Assembly: GCF_003331055.1 (NCBI RefSeq) | Contig: NZ_PUQD01000017.1 | Location: forward strand, 1-64,000 | Origin: Pseudomonas sp. AFG_SD02_1510_Pfu_092 | GTDB lineage: Bacteria; Pseudomonadota; Gammaproteobacteria; Pseudomonadales; Pseudomonadaceae | Reading direction: 5' to 3' | DNA length: 64,000 bases | Shown: positions 17,801 through 26,860 of the stretch, in pieces | How positions within the stretch are numbered: the stretch's first letter is position 1 | Layout of the letters: every line of letters begins with the position of its first letter | Position numbers and translations under genes: made by a program | The notes under the pieces: generated by a model | Seen by the model: only the letters and a program-made list of their open reading frames with translations | Database searches by the model: none | What the model was told of the DNA's origin: nothing

Positions 17801-17925
17801 AGTTGCTCAAGGTCAGCGGGCGGCTGGAGCAGGAGAATGGTGTCAGGCACCTGATTGCGCGCCGGCTGGAAGATATCAGCCCGCTGTTGCGGGGGCTGGA
17901 TGTGCGCAGCCGGGACTTCCATTGA
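14845..17925 (+). CDS. dnaE2: Error-prone DNA polymerase DnaE2
   Basis: A 1026-residue C-family polymerase. The N-terminal PHP domain ([19 protein letters not shown]) is followed by the palm with the catalytic aspartates in [14 protein letters not shown], the fingers ([29 protein letters not shown]), the helix-hairpin-helix part and a C-terminal OB domain ([14 protein letters not shown]). The length fits DnaE2 rather than the about 1170-residue replicative DnaE. It does damage-induced lesion bypass with ImuA and ImuB. The ATG at 14845 lies inside the imuB end, and it is the last gene of the SOS cassette. A REP pair follows. Confidence 0.95.
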   Translation: MSSAGYAELHCLSNFSFQRGASSADELFRRAREQGYQALAITDECTLAGIVRAWQAAKTHGLRLIVGSEVQLQDGPKLVLLVQDLRGYQSLCGLITCARRRAQKGEYQLFRDDLQQHHQGLLALWVADESDDIAPGQWLRSVFGERLWLAVHLHRGSDDALRLERRRDLAARLGIRAVACGDVHMHVRGRRALQDCMTAIRQHCQVAEAGRFLFANGERHLRSQAQLGELYPPELLAETLAIAARCQFDLSELQYQYPRELVPQGHTPASWLRELCEQGLPLRWPAGPSDKVREVLAKELALIEELGYESYFLTVHDIVAFARSQRILCQGRGSAANSVVCFVLGITELDPMQHHLLFERFLSRERNEPPDIDVDFEHDRREEVIQYVFRRYGRHRAALTAVVNTYHAAGAVRDVARVLGLPADQVDALAKCCGRWSDRIPDDQRLAEAGFEASSPSLRRVLVLAGELIGFPRHLSQHPGGFVISQQPLDELVPVENAAMAERTVIQWDKDDLDMVGLLKVDVLALGMLSALRRCFDLLQRHRGQQLTLATIPVEDPATYAMISRAETMGVFQIESRAQMAMLPRLRPKTFYDLVIEVAIVRPGPIQGDMVHPYLRRRLKQEPVTYPSPQLKAVFERTLGVPLFQEQVMELAMVAADYSPGEADQLRRSMAAWKRHGGLEPHRERLIQGMLRNGYALAFAERIFEQIKGFGSYGFPESHAASFALLCYASSWLKCHEPAIFTCALVNSWPMGFYSPDQLLQEARRQGIEVRPVDVCHSEWDCTLEADARGILAIRMGLRLVRGLAEASGRRLEQARAQRPWRDVDDLCLRAGLDPRARARLADAGALRALARDRHQARWQVAAVQPQLPLFADVAAVPESTVELPVPTVGEDLRADYHTLGTTLGPHPLALLRSRLRALGCRSSHELQDVGHGDSIAVAGLVVGRQRPQTASGVTFVTLEDEHGMLNVVVWRDLAERQRRALVGSQLLKVSGRLEQENGVRHLIARRLEDISPLLRGLDVRSRDFH

Positions 17926-17943
17926 CCAAGGTGCGGTGAGGTT

Positions 17944-18030
17944 CTGTGGGAGCGGGTTCACCCGCGAACACGGGCGAAGCCCGTGCCACCCATCGTGTTG
18001 CCTTCTTCGCGGGTAAACCCGCTCCCACAG
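17944..18030. repeat. Inverted REP pair
   Basis: Two REP units face each other: GTGGGAGCGGGTTCACCCGCG and CTTCGCGGGTAAACCCGCTCCCAC, with a CGGGCGAAGCCCG hairpin between. It lies between the convergent dnaE2 and aldo/keto reductase genes, where it can end transcription from both sides. Confidence 0.85.
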
Positions 18031-18046
18031 GGTGCCGTGCCAGCAA

Positions 18047-18868
18047 TCAGACCATCGCCAAGCGCTGCTTGCGCGTCGGCGCCGGGAACGCCAGGTCGAT
18101 CGCGCGCAGGTCTTCGCGGGTCAAGGTCAGCGCCGCCGCCGCTGCATTCAAGCGCACGTGCTCGGGCGACACGGCCTTGGGAATGGCGATCACCCCGTCA
18201 TGGCGGGTCACCCAGGCCAGGCTGACCTGCGCCGCCGTGGCCCCATGGCGCTCGGCGATCTGCCCCAGCACCGGGTGCTGCAACAGGCGCCCGGCCTGGG
18301 CCAGCGGGCAGTAGGCCATGATTGGCAGGGCGCGTTTTTCGCACCAGGGCAACAGGTCGAACTCGATGCCACGCTGGGCCGGGTTGTACAGCACCTGGTT
18401 GGTGGCGCAATCGGGGTTGTGCAGTTCGCGCAGGTCGTCAACATCGAAATTGGACACCCCCCAACGCCTGATCTTGCCTTGCTCGCGCAAGCGCTCGAAC
18501 GTTTCGACGGTTTCCTCCAGCGGGTACTGGCCGCGCCAGTGCAACAGGTACAGGTCGATGCACTCGGTGCCCAGGCGGCTGAGGCTGCGCTCACAGGCAT
18601 CCGCCATGCTGCGCCGACCGGCATTGTGCGGGTACACCTTGCTGACCAGAAACACCTGGTCGCGGCGCCCGGCAATGGCCTGGCCAACCACTTGCTCGGC
18701 ACCCCCTTCGGCATACATTTCGGCGGTATCGATCAAGCTCAGGCCAAGCTCGATGCCCTGTTGCAAGGCCGCCACCTCGGCAGCCCTGCGGCCTGGGTCT
18801 TCACCCATGTACCAGGTGCCCTGGCCGATGGCCGGAACGTTGCAACCTGCCAGTTTCACGTAACGCAT
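18047..18868 (-). CDS. Aldo/keto reductase
   Basis: A 273-residue aldo/keto reductase of the AKR5-like/2,5-diketo-gluconate reductase-related type. The catalytic tetrad appears as Asp and Tyr in [12 protein letters not shown] (about 44-56), Lys in [11 protein letters not shown], and His in LYLLHWRG. The C-terminal NADPH-binding part has [16 protein letters not shown]. The substrate is unknown. The ATG at 18868 has GGAGGTGA upstream. It overlaps the end of the LysR gene by 13 nt, so both form one transcript divergent from the CoA-transferase genes. Confidence 0.9.
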   Translation of the reverse strand: MRYVKLAGCNVPAIGQGTWYMGEDPGRRAAEVAALQQGIELGLSLIDTAEMYAEGGAEQVVGQAIAGRRDQVFLVSKVYPHNAGRRSMADACERSLSRLGTECIDLYLLHWRGQYPLEETVETFERLREQGKIRRWGVSNFDVDDLRELHNPDCATNQVLYNPAQRGIEFDLLPWCEKRALPIMAYCPLAQAGRLLQHPVLGQIAERHGATAAQVSLAWVTRHDGVIAIPKAVSPEHVRLNAAAAALTLTREDLRAIDLAFPAPTRKQRLAMV

Positions 18869-19761
18869 GTCACCTCCGGGATACGGGTATGCGTAAGCAG
18901 TACCTCGAGCAGCGCTTGCGCCGCAGTGGAAAGCTTGTGTTCGCTGAGGGCGATCACGCCGATGCGGCGCTCGACCGTGGGCTCGACCAGGGTCACGCAG
19001 CGGGCGCCGAGTTCCTGCATCTGGTTGATGCACAGCGCCGGCACGGCACTGACCCCCAGGCCGCTGGCAACCATGCGGCCGATGGTCGACAGCTGGTGGC
19101 TCTCGAATGCCACCGCCAGTTTGCCGTGGCGGGCGGCGATGTTCTGCTCCATCAGCAGACGCACCGCCGAAGGGCGTTGCAAGGCCACGAAGTCTTCGGC
19201 CAGCAGTTGTGCCCAGCTGACCTCGGGCAACTGCGCCAGGGGCGAGTCGGCGGGCACCACGGCGACGAAGCGGTCCATGTACAACGGGTGGAAGTCCAGG
19301 CCATCGATGTTGTCCGGTTCAAAGCCGATGCCCAGTTCGACGCGGCGATGGCGCACCAGTTCCTGCACCTGTTCGTTGATCACGTCGTGCACGGTGACGT
19401 TGACCTTGGGGTAGCGCTGGCGAAACACCTTGAGCGAGCGGGGCAGCAGGTTGCCGGCAAAGGCCGGCATGGCCGCCACCGAAACCCGGCCCAGCTGCAG
19501 GGTGAAACGCTGGCGCAGCATTTCTTCGGTATCGTCCCAGTCGGCCAACAGGCGCCGCGCCAGGGGCAGCAGCACCTCGCCCTCGGCGGTCAGGCTGACA
19601 CTGCGCGTGGTGCGGCTGAGCAGGGCGCCGCCCAGGTTTTCTTCCAGCGCCTTGATGGTCAGGCTGAGGGCCGGTTGCGAGACATGCAGGTGTTCACCGG
19701 CCTGGGCAAAGCTCTGGTACTTGGCCACGGCGACAAAGGCACGCAGTTGCTTGACGTTCAT
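18856..19761 (-). CDS. LysR-type transcriptional regulator
   Basis: A 301-residue LysR regulator. The winged helix is [33 protein letters not shown] (read in parts), followed by the linker helix and a periplasmic-binding-like effector domain from about residue 90 ([18 protein letters not shown]). The ATG at 19761 is where the family starts. It is divergent from the CoA-transferase operon. In the shared 141-bp gap, TTAT-N10-ATAA at 19791-19808 is a possible LysR-type operator. It likely controls acetoacetate or short-chain fatty acid use (inference from neighbours). Confidence 0.9.
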   Translation of the reverse strand: MNVKQLRAFVAVAKYQSFAQAGEHLHVSQPALSLTIKALEENLGGALLSRTTRSVSLTAEGEVLLPLARRLLADWDDTEEMLRQRFTLQLGRVSVAAMPAFAGNLLPRSLKVFRQRYPKVNVTVHDVINEQVQELVRHRRVELGIGFEPDNIDGLDFHPLYMDRFVAVVPADSPLAQLPEVSWAQLLAEDFVALQRPSAVRLLMEQNIAARHGKLAVAFESHQLSTIGRMVASGLGVSAVPALCINQMQELGARCVTLVEPTVERRIGVIALSEHKLSTAAQALLEVLLTHTRIPEVTCVT

Positions 19762-19902
19762 GACGAGGCCTGTTGGTTGTTTTGCAAAAGTTATCAATCA
19801 ATGAATAAAACAAAATTAACAAATCAGTCGCTTGCGGTGAAGATGTCCCCACACGCTCACCGACAGCCTCGTCGGTTCAACAACTACAAAAGGCGGATCA
19901 GC

Positions 19903-20601
19903 ATGGCCGGACTGGACAAGCGCGTTGCAACCTATGAACAGGCCCTCGAAGGCCTGACCGACAACATGACGGTACTGGCGGGCGGTTTCGGCCTGTGCGG
20001 CATCCCGGAAAACCTCATCAATGAAATCAGGCGGCGTGGCGTCAAGGGCCTGACCGTGGTCTCCAACAACTGCGGCGTCGATGGCTTTGGCCTTGGCGTG
20101 CTGCTGGAAGACCGGCAGATCCGCAAGATGGTCGCCTCCTACGTGGGCGAGAACGCCGAGTTCGAACGCCAACTGCTGAGCGGCGAACTGGAGGTCGAAC
20201 TGACCCCGCAGGGCACCCTCGCCGAGAAGATGCGCGCCGGCGGTGCCGGCATCCCTGCCTTCTATACCGCTACCGGCTACGGCACCCCGGTGGCCGAGGG
20301 CAAGGAAGTGCGCGAATTCAACGGCCGCAAGTACATCCTCGAAGCGTCCATCACCGGCGACTTCGCCATCGTCAAGGGCTGGAAGGCCGACCACTACGGT
20401 AACGTGGTGTACCGCAACACCGCGCAAAACTTCAACCCGCTGGCGGCCACCGCCGGCAAGATCACCGTGGTCGAAGTGGAAGAGATCGTCGAGCCCGGCG
20501 TGCTGCTGCCCAGCGAAATCCATACCCCGGGCATCTACGTGGACCGGGTCATCGTCGGCACCTTCGAAAAGCGCATCGAAAAGCGCACCGTCAAGGCCTG
20601 A
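19903..20601 (+). CDS. 3-oxoacid CoA-transferase, subunit A
   Basis: A 232-residue alpha subunit of the SCOT/AtoD-type CoA-transferase. The CoA-binding glycine pattern is [16 protein letters not shown] at about 23-38, with later [11 protein letters not shown] and GTPVAEGKE. It transfers CoA from succinyl-CoA (or another donor) to acetoacetate or a related short 3-oxoacid, with the B subunit as partner. The ATG at 19903 has AAGGCGG upstream. It is the first gene of a three-gene uptake/activation operon. Confidence 0.92.
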   Translation: MAGLDKRVATYEQALEGLTDNMTVLAGGFGLCGIPENLINEIRRRGVKGLTVVSNNCGVDGFGLGVLLEDRQIRKMVASYVGENAEFERQLLSGELEVELTPQGTLAEKMRAGGAGIPAFYTATGYGTPVAEGKEVREFNGRKYILEASITGDFAIVKGWKADHYGNVVYRNTAQNFNPLAATAGKITVVEVEEIVEPGVLLPSEIHTPGIYVDRVIVGTFEKRIEKRTVKA

Positions 20602-20636
20602 GCGCCATCCACCAGAACAACAAAGAGACCCTGACC

Positions 20637-21293
20637 ATGGCACTGACCCGCGAACAGATGGCGCAACGCGTCGCCCGTGAACTGAAGGACGGCTACTACG
20701 TCAACCTGGGCATCGGCATTCCGACCCTGGTGGCCAACTACGTACCCGCCGACATGGATGTGATGCTGCAATCGGAAAACGGCCTGCTCGGCATGGGTGA
20801 ATTCCCCACCGAAAGCACGATCGACGCCGACATGATCAACGCTGGCAAACAGACCGTCACCGCCCGCCGCGGTGCCTCGATCTTCGATTCGGCGCAGTCG
20901 TTCGCGATGATCCGTGGCGGCCATGTCGACCTGACCGTGCTCGGCGCTTTCGAGGTGGATGTGCACGGCAACATCGCCTCGTGGATGATCCCCGGCAAGC
21001 TGGTCAAGGGCATGGGCGGCGCCATGGACCTGGTGGCCGGCGCCGACAACATCATCGTCACCATGACCCATGCCTCGAAGGACGGCGAGTCCAAGCTGCT
21101 GGCGCAGTGCAGCCTGCCGCTGACCGGTGCCGGCTGCATCCGCAAGGTGCTGACCGACCTGGCCTACCTGGAAATCGAAGACGGCGCCTTCATCCTGCGC
21201 GAGACCGCGCCGGGGGTGAGCGTCGAGGAAATCATCGAGAAGACCGCCGGCAAGCTGATCGTGCCGGATGATGTGAAGGAGATGACCTTCTAA
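20637..21293 (+). CDS. 3-oxoacid CoA-transferase, subunit B
   Basis: A 218-residue beta subunit. The catalytic glutamate that forms the glutamyl-CoA thioester is in QSENGLLGMG (about residues 43-52), preceded by YVNLGIGIPTLV. It starts 35 nt after subunit A with its own ribosome site (AAAGAGACC). It completes the heteromeric CoA-transferase that activates acetoacetate brought in by the AtoE-like permease. Confidence 0.93.
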   Translation: MALTREQMAQRVARELKDGYYVNLGIGIPTLVANYVPADMDVMLQSENGLLGMGEFPTESTIDADMINAGKQTVTARRGASIFDSAQSFAMIRGGHVDLTVLGAFEVDVHGNIASWMIPGKLVKGMGGAMDLVAGADNIIVTMTHASKDGESKLLAQCSLPLTGAGCIRKVLTDLAYLEIEDGAFILRETAPGVSVEEIIEKTAGKLIVPDDVKEMTF

Positions 21294-21312
21294 GGCACTA
21301 CACGATCCTGCC

Positions 21313-21388
21313 CTGTGGGAGCGGGCGTGCCCGCGAATGCGTCGGTCAATTCACCGCAGCATTCGCGGGCGCGCCCGCTCCCACAGGG
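21313..21388. repeat. Inverted REP pair inside an operon
   Basis: GTGGGAGCGGGCGTGCCCGCGAATGC and the facing GCATTCGCGGGCGCGCCCGCTCCCAC make an almost perfect long hairpin with a short centre. It is between two genes on the same strand (CoA-transferase B and the transporter), so it may lower read-through or protect the upstream mRNA. Confidence 0.85.
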
Positions 21389-21446
21389 TTTTGTGTTGTC
21401 TGGCAATGCTGTTTCACCCCATAAAACCAATAAAAGGAATTGAACC

Positions 21447-22865
21447 GTGGCCGCTGAACTCCAAGACAGCCGCTCCGCCCGCTTTGCCTTGCGCTGCTCC
21501 AACTGGGCCGAACGCTGGTTCCCCGACTCCTGGGTCTTCGCTGCCCTGGCCGTGTTGCTGGTGTGCATCGGCGCCCTGGCCATGGGCGCCAGGCCGGTCG
21601 ACACCGCCAAGGCTTTTGGCGATGGTTTCTGGAGCCTGATCCCGTTCACCATGCAGATGGCTTTCGTGGTCATCGGCGGCTATGTGGTGGCCAGTTCGCC
21701 ACCCGCCGCGCGGCTGATCGACCGCCTGGCGCGCATCCCGGGCAATGGCCGTTCGGCGGTGTGCTGGGTCGCGCTGATCTCGATGCTGGCGTCGCTGCTG
21801 AACTGGGGCCTGTCGCTGGTGTTCGGCGGCCTGCTGGTGCGCGCCCTGGCTCGCCGCACCGAGCTGAAAATGGACTACCGCGCCGCCGGTGCCGCCGCCT
21901 ATCTGGGCCTGGGCGCCGTGTGGGCCCTGGGCCTGTCGTCGTCGGCGGCGCAGCTGCAGGCCAACCCGGCCAGCCTGCCACCGTCGATTTTGTCGATCAC
22001 CGGGGTGATCCCGTTCACCGAAACCATCTTTCTCTGGCAGTCCGGGGTGATGCTGGCGGCGCTGGTGGTGGTCTCGCTGGTCATCGCCTACGCCACTGCA
22101 CCAGGCCCGAACAGCGCGCGCAGCGCCCAGGACTGCGGGGTCGACCCCAGCTTCAGCGCGCCACCACCGCCGCAGCGCACGCGCCCGGGTGAGTGGCTGG
22201 AGCACAGCCCGATCCTGATCCTGCTGCTGGTGGCCCTGGCCGCCGGCTGGTTGTACCAGGAGTTCGCCACCAAGCCGGCGATTACCGCCATTTCCGGGCT
22301 GAACACCTACAACCTGCTGTTCATCATGCTCGGTGCCTTGCTGCACTGGCGCCCGCGCAGTTTCCTCGATGCCGTGGCGCGTGCGGTGCCGACCACCACC
22401 GGTGTGCTGATCCAGTTCCCGCTGTATGGCTCGATCGCGGCCATCCTCACCCAGGTCAAAGGTGTCGACGAGCAGACCCTGGCCCACCACATCTCGCTGT
22501 TCTTCACCCAGATCGCCACCCATGACACCTATGCGCTGCTTATGGGGGTGTATTCGGCGGTACTGGGCTTCTTCATTCCGTCGGGCGGTGGCAAGTGGAT
22601 CATCGAGGCGCCGTACGTGATGCTGGTGGCCAACGACCTGCAGTACCACCTGGGCTGGGCGGTGCAGATCTACAACGCTGCCGAAGCCTTGCCGAACCTG
22701 ATCAACCCGTTCTACATGCTGCCGCTGCTGGGCGTGCTGGGGCTCAAGGCGCGCGACCTGATCGGCTTCTCGTTCGTGCAATTGCTGGTGCACGTGCCGT
22801 TGGTGCTGGTGCTGCTATGGGCATTGGGCACGACGTTGCAGTATGTGCCGCCGGTGATGCCGTAA
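21447..22865 (+). CDS. atoE: AtoE-type short-chain fatty acid transporter
   Basis: A 472-residue inner-membrane permease of the short-chain fatty acid transporter family. About ten to twelve helices are visible, starting WFPDSWVFAALAVLLVCIGALAM, with conserved NWGLSLVFGGLLVRALARR and FFIPSGGGKWIIEAPYV near residue 375. It imports acetoacetate or similar acids for the CoA-transferase genes upstream. The start is a GTG at 21447 with AAAAGGAA upstream. Confidence 0.9.
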   Translation: MAAELQDSRSARFALRCSNWAERWFPDSWVFAALAVLLVCIGALAMGARPVDTAKAFGDGFWSLIPFTMQMAFVVIGGYVVASSPPAARLIDRLARIPGNGRSAVCWVALISMLASLLNWGLSLVFGGLLVRALARRTELKMDYRAAGAAAYLGLGAVWALGLSSSAAQLQANPASLPPSILSITGVIPFTETIFLWQSGVMLAALVVVSLVIAYATAPGPNSARSAQDCGVDPSFSAPPPPQRTRPGEWLEHSPILILLLVALAAGWLYQEFATKPAITAISGLNTYNLLFIMLGALLHWRPRSFLDAVARAVPTTTGVLIQFPLYGSIAAILTQVKGVDEQTLAHHISLFFTQIATHDTYALLMGVYSAVLGFFIPSGGGKWIIEAPYVMLVANDLQYHLGWAVQIYNAAEALPNLINPFYMLPLLGVLGLKARDLIGFSFVQLLVHVPLVLVLLWALGTTLQYVPPVMP

Positions 22866-22869
22866 CGTC

Positions 22870-22980
22870 AGGGGGCCGCTGCGCGGCCCATCGCCGGCAA
22901 GCCGGCTGCCACACCGACCGCATTGGCTTCAAGCCTTGTGCAGTCGCTGTGGGAACCGGCTTGCTGGCGATGGGCTGCTG
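22870..22980. repeat. REP pair, second family
   Basis: GGGGGCCGCTGCGCGGCCC-type hairpin followed by CATCGCCGGCAAGCCGGCTGCC, and an inverted GGAACCGGCTTGCTGGCGATGGGCTGCTG arm. It closes the atoE operon. The rest of the gap up to 23149 is AT-rich. It holds TTGACT at 23002-23007 and an inverted repeat TGACG-CAA-CGTCA near 23053, possible promoter and operator parts for the next small gene. Confidence 0.75.
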
Positions 22981-23149
22981 CACTATTTGCCCGTCGGTAT
23001 TTTGACTGAGCCATTCATTGCCGATTGAATTTTATTATTGTGGCGGATCATTGACGCAACGTCATTGTACTCATAAGCTCATTTCAACAGCGAAACAACT
23101 TCCGAACAGCGCCAACAACTCGTTGAATTTCCTCTTTAAAGGAGGGCGT

Positions 23150-23326
23150 ATGCGCTCGGCTCTGATTATCAAATCGATATTTTTGCTGGTGCTGTTAAGT
23201 GGTGCGGCGCGTGCGGCGGATAGCTATATAAATCAGAACACTATCATCCCTGTTTCAACGGCAGGCTGGCTCTTTGCATTCGCCGTGGTTGGCTTTGTGG
23301 CAGTCGCCAACCGAAAGAAGATCTGA
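23150..23326 (+). CDS. PEP-CTERM-like miniprotein
   Basis: A 58-residue secreted miniprotein. The ATG at 23150 is fixed by a strong AAAGGAGGG site 5 nt upstream. Residues 1-23 form a signal peptide (ALIIKSIFLLVLLSGAARA), leaving about ten residues (DSYINQNT) before a C-terminal signal. That signal has the three parts of a PEP-CTERM/VPxP-CTERM sorting region: IIPVSTAGWLF, a hydrophobic helix AFAVVGFVAVA and a basic end NRKKI. Such tails are normally recognised by exosortase, yet none is visible in the window. It heads the polysaccharide locus. It has no known function. The sorting call is mine from pattern. Confidence 0.75.
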   Translation: MRSALIIKSIFLLVLLSGAARAADSYINQNTIIPVSTAGWLFAFAVVGFVAVANRKKI

Positions 23327-23374
23327 TTCGCTCAGCCCGTTTTTTTGTGGGTGGCGCATGGTCAGGGGCGTGGC

Positions 23375-23402
23375 TTGTCAATTTCGCAACCGTTGCTATA
23401 TT
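23375..23402 (+). promoter_or_regulatory. Putative sigma-70 promoter of the polysaccharide export operon
   Basis: TTGTCA (23375-23380), a 16-nt spacer and TATATT (23397-23402). It would give a leader of about 160 nt before the export gene. That leader ends with a GGCC-TTCG-GGCC hairpin directly before the GGAGGG ribosome site. Confidence 0.5.
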
Positions 23403-23568
23403 GCCAGTAGCCAGTGAAGGTCCACGGTTGCAGGCTGCACAACGTCAAGGCAAGGCCTTCAGGAAATCGAGGCCAGCGCGGCAGGCAATTGCCGCGAAGC
23501 GGAGCGAGAGTTGGTGTGCTGTTCTCATTCGGTGCTCTTAGTCGGGCCTTCGGGCCGGAGGGACCCTC

Positions 23569-24126
23569 ATGGTGCGTTCAATGTTTGCCTCGTTGTGCCT
23601 GCTGATGGTGTGCTCCGCTGGCGCCAGCGCCGACCCGCACAGTTCTGCTTACCTGCTCAGCCCCGGGGATGTGGTGATGGTTTCGGTGTGGCAGGAAGAT
23701 AGCCTGCGCCAGGAAGCCACGGTACTTCCCGATGGCAGTATCACTTTCCCCCTGGCCGGGCGTATCGATGTCGCCGGGCTGGATGTAACGGCAGTTGAAA
23801 AACAAGTGGCTGCCAAACTGGAAAAGTTCCTCCCCGACCCGAACGTCAGCGTCGTCGTCAAGAGCATCGCTGGCAACATGGTCTATGTACAAGGCAAAGT
23901 GATCAAACCCGGGCCGGTACAAATGGCGGGCCCTACGGCGGTGCTGCAAGCGCTGAGCATGTCGGGCGGCCTGGACAAGTTCGCCGATGAAAGCGAAATC
24001 AAAGTGGTCCGCGGTACCGGCGCTTCCCAAAAAATCCTGCCCGTGCGATATAAAGACCTGGTGTCTGGCCGGGACATGTCGACCAACATCCAACTTCAGG
24101 CTGGCGATACGCTGGTCGTTCCTTGA
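23569..24126 (+). CDS. Wza-type polysaccharide export protein
   Basis: A 185-residue polysaccharide biosynthesis/export protein. The signal peptide ends near AGASA (residue about 22), with no clear lipobox. The export domain follows (YLLSPGDVVMVSVWQEDSL, LPDGSITFPLAGRI), then one SLBB-type part (VYVQGKVIKPGPVQM...LSMSGGL). It is short for Wza (about 380 residues) and lacks the C-terminal transmembrane helix. It therefore resembles the small export proteins of exosortase-linked and GumB-like loci and may depend on the adjacent outer-membrane barrel. The ATG at 23569 has GGAGGG upstream. Confidence 0.9.
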   Translation: MVRSMFASLCLLMVCSAGASADPHSSAYLLSPGDVVMVSVWQEDSLRQEATVLPDGSITFPLAGRIDVAGLDVTAVEKQVAAKLEKFLPDPNVSVVVKSIAGNMVYVQGKVIKPGPVQMAGPTAVLQALSMSGGLDKFADESEIKVVRGTGASQKILPVRYKDLVSGRDMSTNIQLQAGDTLVVP

Positions 24127-24150
24127 TCTTGCCTTTAATAAGAACATTTA

Positions 24151-25266
24151 ATGCCTCTTCTTAGAACAACCAGCATTGCAACGGCGGCCATACTGTTGCC
24201 GTTTACCGAGCCGTTACTGGCCGCCAATTGGCAGTCTACGGTGGTGGTACCGACAACCGTCGAACATGACAGCAACCCGTTGCTGCTGTCGTCGGGGGAA
24301 AAGGGCATAACACGCACGATCATCGCGCCCGATTACACCCTGATCGGCACCTTCGACCGTGATGAACTGAGGTTGGGGCTGGGCATGGATGTATTGCGCT
24401 CGTCCGATACGGCGGTAGTCGATGACCGTGAGGACCCGGACGTGAGCCTGGGCTGGCAGCGTCAGACCGAACGCGGGCGGTTCGGCCTGCTGGCGCGCTA
24501 CAACGAAAGCTCGACCCTGTCGGGGACGGTACTGGATACCGGCGTGGTCACCACCGATGGCACGCAGAAGCTGTATACGCTGACCGGCAACTGGAGCCAG
24601 GCGGTGACCGACCGCAGCACCTTGAGCAACGAAACCACGTACAACCGGGCCCGTTACGACATCAGCACGCTGACCGGTTACAACGAGCTGGGCAACGTGT
24701 TCACCTGGACCTATGCCTGGAGCGAGCGGGCGGATGTGTATAGCCGCTTTGGCGCCCGGCGCTATGAACCCGAGCAGGACCAGACGGCCACCGCTTCCAA
24801 CAGCTACAGCCCGGCGGTCGGGGTCAAGTACCAGCTCTCCGAACGCCTCAGTGCCGATGCGCACGTGGGGGTCACCAAGGTTTCCGGTGACGAAGGCGGG
24901 CAACGCGGCGAGGGCGGGGTGGCACTGCTGTACACCGGCGTGCGCAGCGACGCCAGCTTTACTGCCGAACGCAGCACGGTGGCCAGCGCCGAAGGCGGCT
25001 TCGCCGAGCTGGACCAGGTGCGCGGTGTGTGGAGTTATGCGCTCAGCGAACTGACCCGGGTGGGCGCCGATGCCGCCTGGCAGGACAGCAAAGGGCAGAC
25101 CCCTAACACCCTGCAGACTTACAGCGTGTGGGCCAGCCGCCAGTTTTCGCCGTACTGGGACCTGCGCCTGTCGTTGATGTACAAGGAGCGGCAGCAGGAT
25201 CACGAAGCCGATGCGACCGCTACGATCGTGGGTTTGACGTTGACGTACAGGTACCCCGACATCTGA
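24151..25266 (+). CDS. Outer-membrane beta-barrel of the polysaccharide locus
   Basis: A 371-residue outer-membrane protein with a signal peptide (LPFTEPLLAA, cleavage near residue 25). The body is made of alternating beta strands rich in aromatic and Thr/Ser residues, such as LYTLTGNWSQAV and VFTWTYAWSERADVYSRFG, and it ends in TLTYRYPDI. It resembles the PEP-CTERM-system-associated outer-membrane barrels found beside the same Wza/Wzz/kinase trio. A role in passage of the polymer through the outer membrane is likely but unproven. It starts 24 nt after the export gene. Confidence 0.8.
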   Translation: MPLLRTTSIATAAILLPFTEPLLAANWQSTVVVPTTVEHDSNPLLLSSGEKGITRTIIAPDYTLIGTFDRDELRLGLGMDVLRSSDTAVVDDREDPDVSLGWQRQTERGRFGLLARYNESSTLSGTVLDTGVVTTDGTQKLYTLTGNWSQAVTDRSTLSNETTYNRARYDISTLTGYNELGNVFTWTYAWSERADVYSRFGARRYEPEQDQTATASNSYSPAVGVKYQLSERLSADAHVGVTKVSGDEGGQRGEGGVALLYTGVRSDASFTAERSTVASAEGGFAELDQVRGVWSYALSELTRVGADAAWQDSKGQTPNTLQTYSVWASRQFSPYWDLRLSLMYKERQQDHEADATATIVGLTLTYRYPDI

Positions 25267-25285
25267 ACTTCAGGCAGGTGGCCCC

Positions 25286-26848
25286 ATGAAGTCCGATTAT
25301 GAGCTCTCCCTCAGAGATTACATCGCCATTATCAAGGACCGGGCCCTGTTACTGGGGGGAAGCATCGTAGTCATCCTCGCCGCGACCGTTGCGGTGGCCG
25401 TGATGGTGCCGCCGATCTACCAGTCGACCGGCACCATTCTGGTGGAGTCGCAGCAGATTTCGCCGGAACTGGTATCGACCAATACCACCAGCTTCGCCGA
25501 TGAGCGCATCGAGGTGATTCGTCAGCGGGTCATGACCCGCGACAACCTGCTGCGCATCATCGACAAGTACAACCTGTTCGCCGACAAGCGTTTCAGCGAA
25601 AGCGACCGCATCGAGCACATGCGCAGTGCTGTCGTGGTCGAGACGCTCACCACCTACGTGCGCGGGCGCGGCGAGGCGACCGTGGCGTTCAATGTGTCCT
25701 TCGAGCACAAGCAGGCGGAAGTGGCCAAGGAAGTCGCCGACGAACTGGTGACGCTGTTCCTCAACGAGAACCTCAAGCAGCGCACCGAGCGGGCCAACGA
25801 AACCACCGAGTTCCTCACCCAGGAGGCGAACAAGCTGGGCGCCGAGCTGGCCAGCCTGGAAAACCAGCTGGCGGATTTCAAGCAGGCCCACGCCAATGCC
25901 TTGCCCGAGCACCAGACCCTGCGCATGAACATGCTGTCCCGCTCGGAGCTGGAGTTCCGCGAGGTGGACCGCGATTACAAGGCGGCCCAGGAAGAACTGC
26001 GTTACCTGGAGCTGGAACTGTCCGCAGCCAATGCCGGGCTGGCCACCAAGGTCGGCGAAGGCCCCAGGGCAGCGAATGCCGAGCAGCCCCAGGACCTGCC
26101 CAGCCTGAAGGCCGAGTACGCCCGGCTGTTGAGCCGATACAAGGAAGCCCACCCTGATGTGGTGGCGGTCAAGCGCAGGATCCAGGCGCTCGAAGCCAGT
26201 GGCAATCGCACGGCGGTGGCTTCAACGGCCGGCCTCGACGCTGCCCGCGTGCGCGCCAAGATGAGTGCCGCGCAGGTGCGCATCGCTTCGCTGGCCGAGC
26301 AGAAGCGCGAGTTGACCCGCAAGATGGAAGGCTACGAAGCCGAGATCCTCGAGGCGCCGCAGGTCGAGCGCGGCCTGGTGACCTTGATGCGCGATCACGA
26401 CAATGCGCGCAAGAAGTACGAGGAAATCCGCGCCAAAGAAATGGGCGCGAAGATTACCGAGAGCCTGGAGCAGGAGAACAAGGCCGAGCGCTTCGTGTTG
26501 CTTGAGCCGCCGCTGCTGCCGGAAAAGCCGATCAAGCCCAACCGCAAGAAAATCGCTGCCCTGGGCCTGGTGCTGGCACCGGCCGGTGGCGGTGCGCTGG
26601 TGATGCTGCTGGAAATGCTCGACCAGCGTATTCGCGGCGTCGGCGCGCTGGAAAACCTGCTGGGCAAACGGGTGCTGGTGGCGCTGCCCTACATCGATAC
26701 CAAGGCCGATGTAGCCAGGCGCAAGCGTTGGCGCAACGGGCTGTTGCTGGCAGCGCTGGCGCTGGTGGCCATGATGGTGGTGCTGGTGCACCTGTTCTAC
26801 ATGCCACTGGATGTGCTGTTGGTCAAAGTCATGTCTCGGTTTGCATAA
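25286..26848 (+). CDS. Wzz/GumC-type polysaccharide copolymerase
   Basis: A 520-residue inner-membrane chain-length protein. The first transmembrane helix is at about residues 18-38 (LLLGGSIVVILAATVAVAV) and the last at about 484-506 (LLAALALVAMMVVLVHLFY). Between them lies a long periplasmic coiled-coil region with GumC-like repeats (LASLENQLADFKQAHANALP). The proline-rich segment PLLPEKPIKPNRKK precedes a further hydrophobic stretch. It sets polymer length and works with the kinase encoded 12 nt downstream. The length fits the exosortase-associated copolymerase type. Confidence 0.9.
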   Translation: MKSDYELSLRDYIAIIKDRALLLGGSIVVILAATVAVAVMVPPIYQSTGTILVESQQISPELVSTNTTSFADERIEVIRQRVMTRDNLLRIIDKYNLFADKRFSESDRIEHMRSAVVVETLTTYVRGRGEATVAFNVSFEHKQAEVAKEVADELVTLFLNENLKQRTERANETTEFLTQEANKLGAELASLENQLADFKQAHANALPEHQTLRMNMLSRSELEFREVDRDYKAAQEELRYLELELSAANAGLATKVGEGPRAANAEQPQDLPSLKAEYARLLSRYKEAHPDVVAVKRRIQALEASGNRTAVASTAGLDAARVRAKMSAAQVRIASLAEQKRELTRKMEGYEAEILEAPQVERGLVTLMRDHDNARKKYEEIRAKEMGAKITESLEQENKAERFVLLEPPLLPEKPIKPNRKKIAALGLVLAPAGGGALVMLLEMLDQRIRGVGALENLLGKRVLVALPYIDTKADVARRKRWRNGLLLAALALVAMMVVLVHLFYMPLDVLLVKVMSRFA

Positions 26849-26860
26849 AGGAAAGCAGTG

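Noticed and set aside
18889..20601. A 570-residue frame that would extend CoA-transferase subunit A far upstream.
   Set aside because: The extension is antisense to the LysR gene and crosses the divergent promoter. The family start and a ribosome site are at 19903.
23045..23065. A FleQ-type site near TGACG-CAA-CGTCA before the miniprotein.
   Set aside because: The half-sites are in the reverse order to the GTCA...TTGAC form that I remember for FleQ, so only an unspecific inverted repeat can be claimed.
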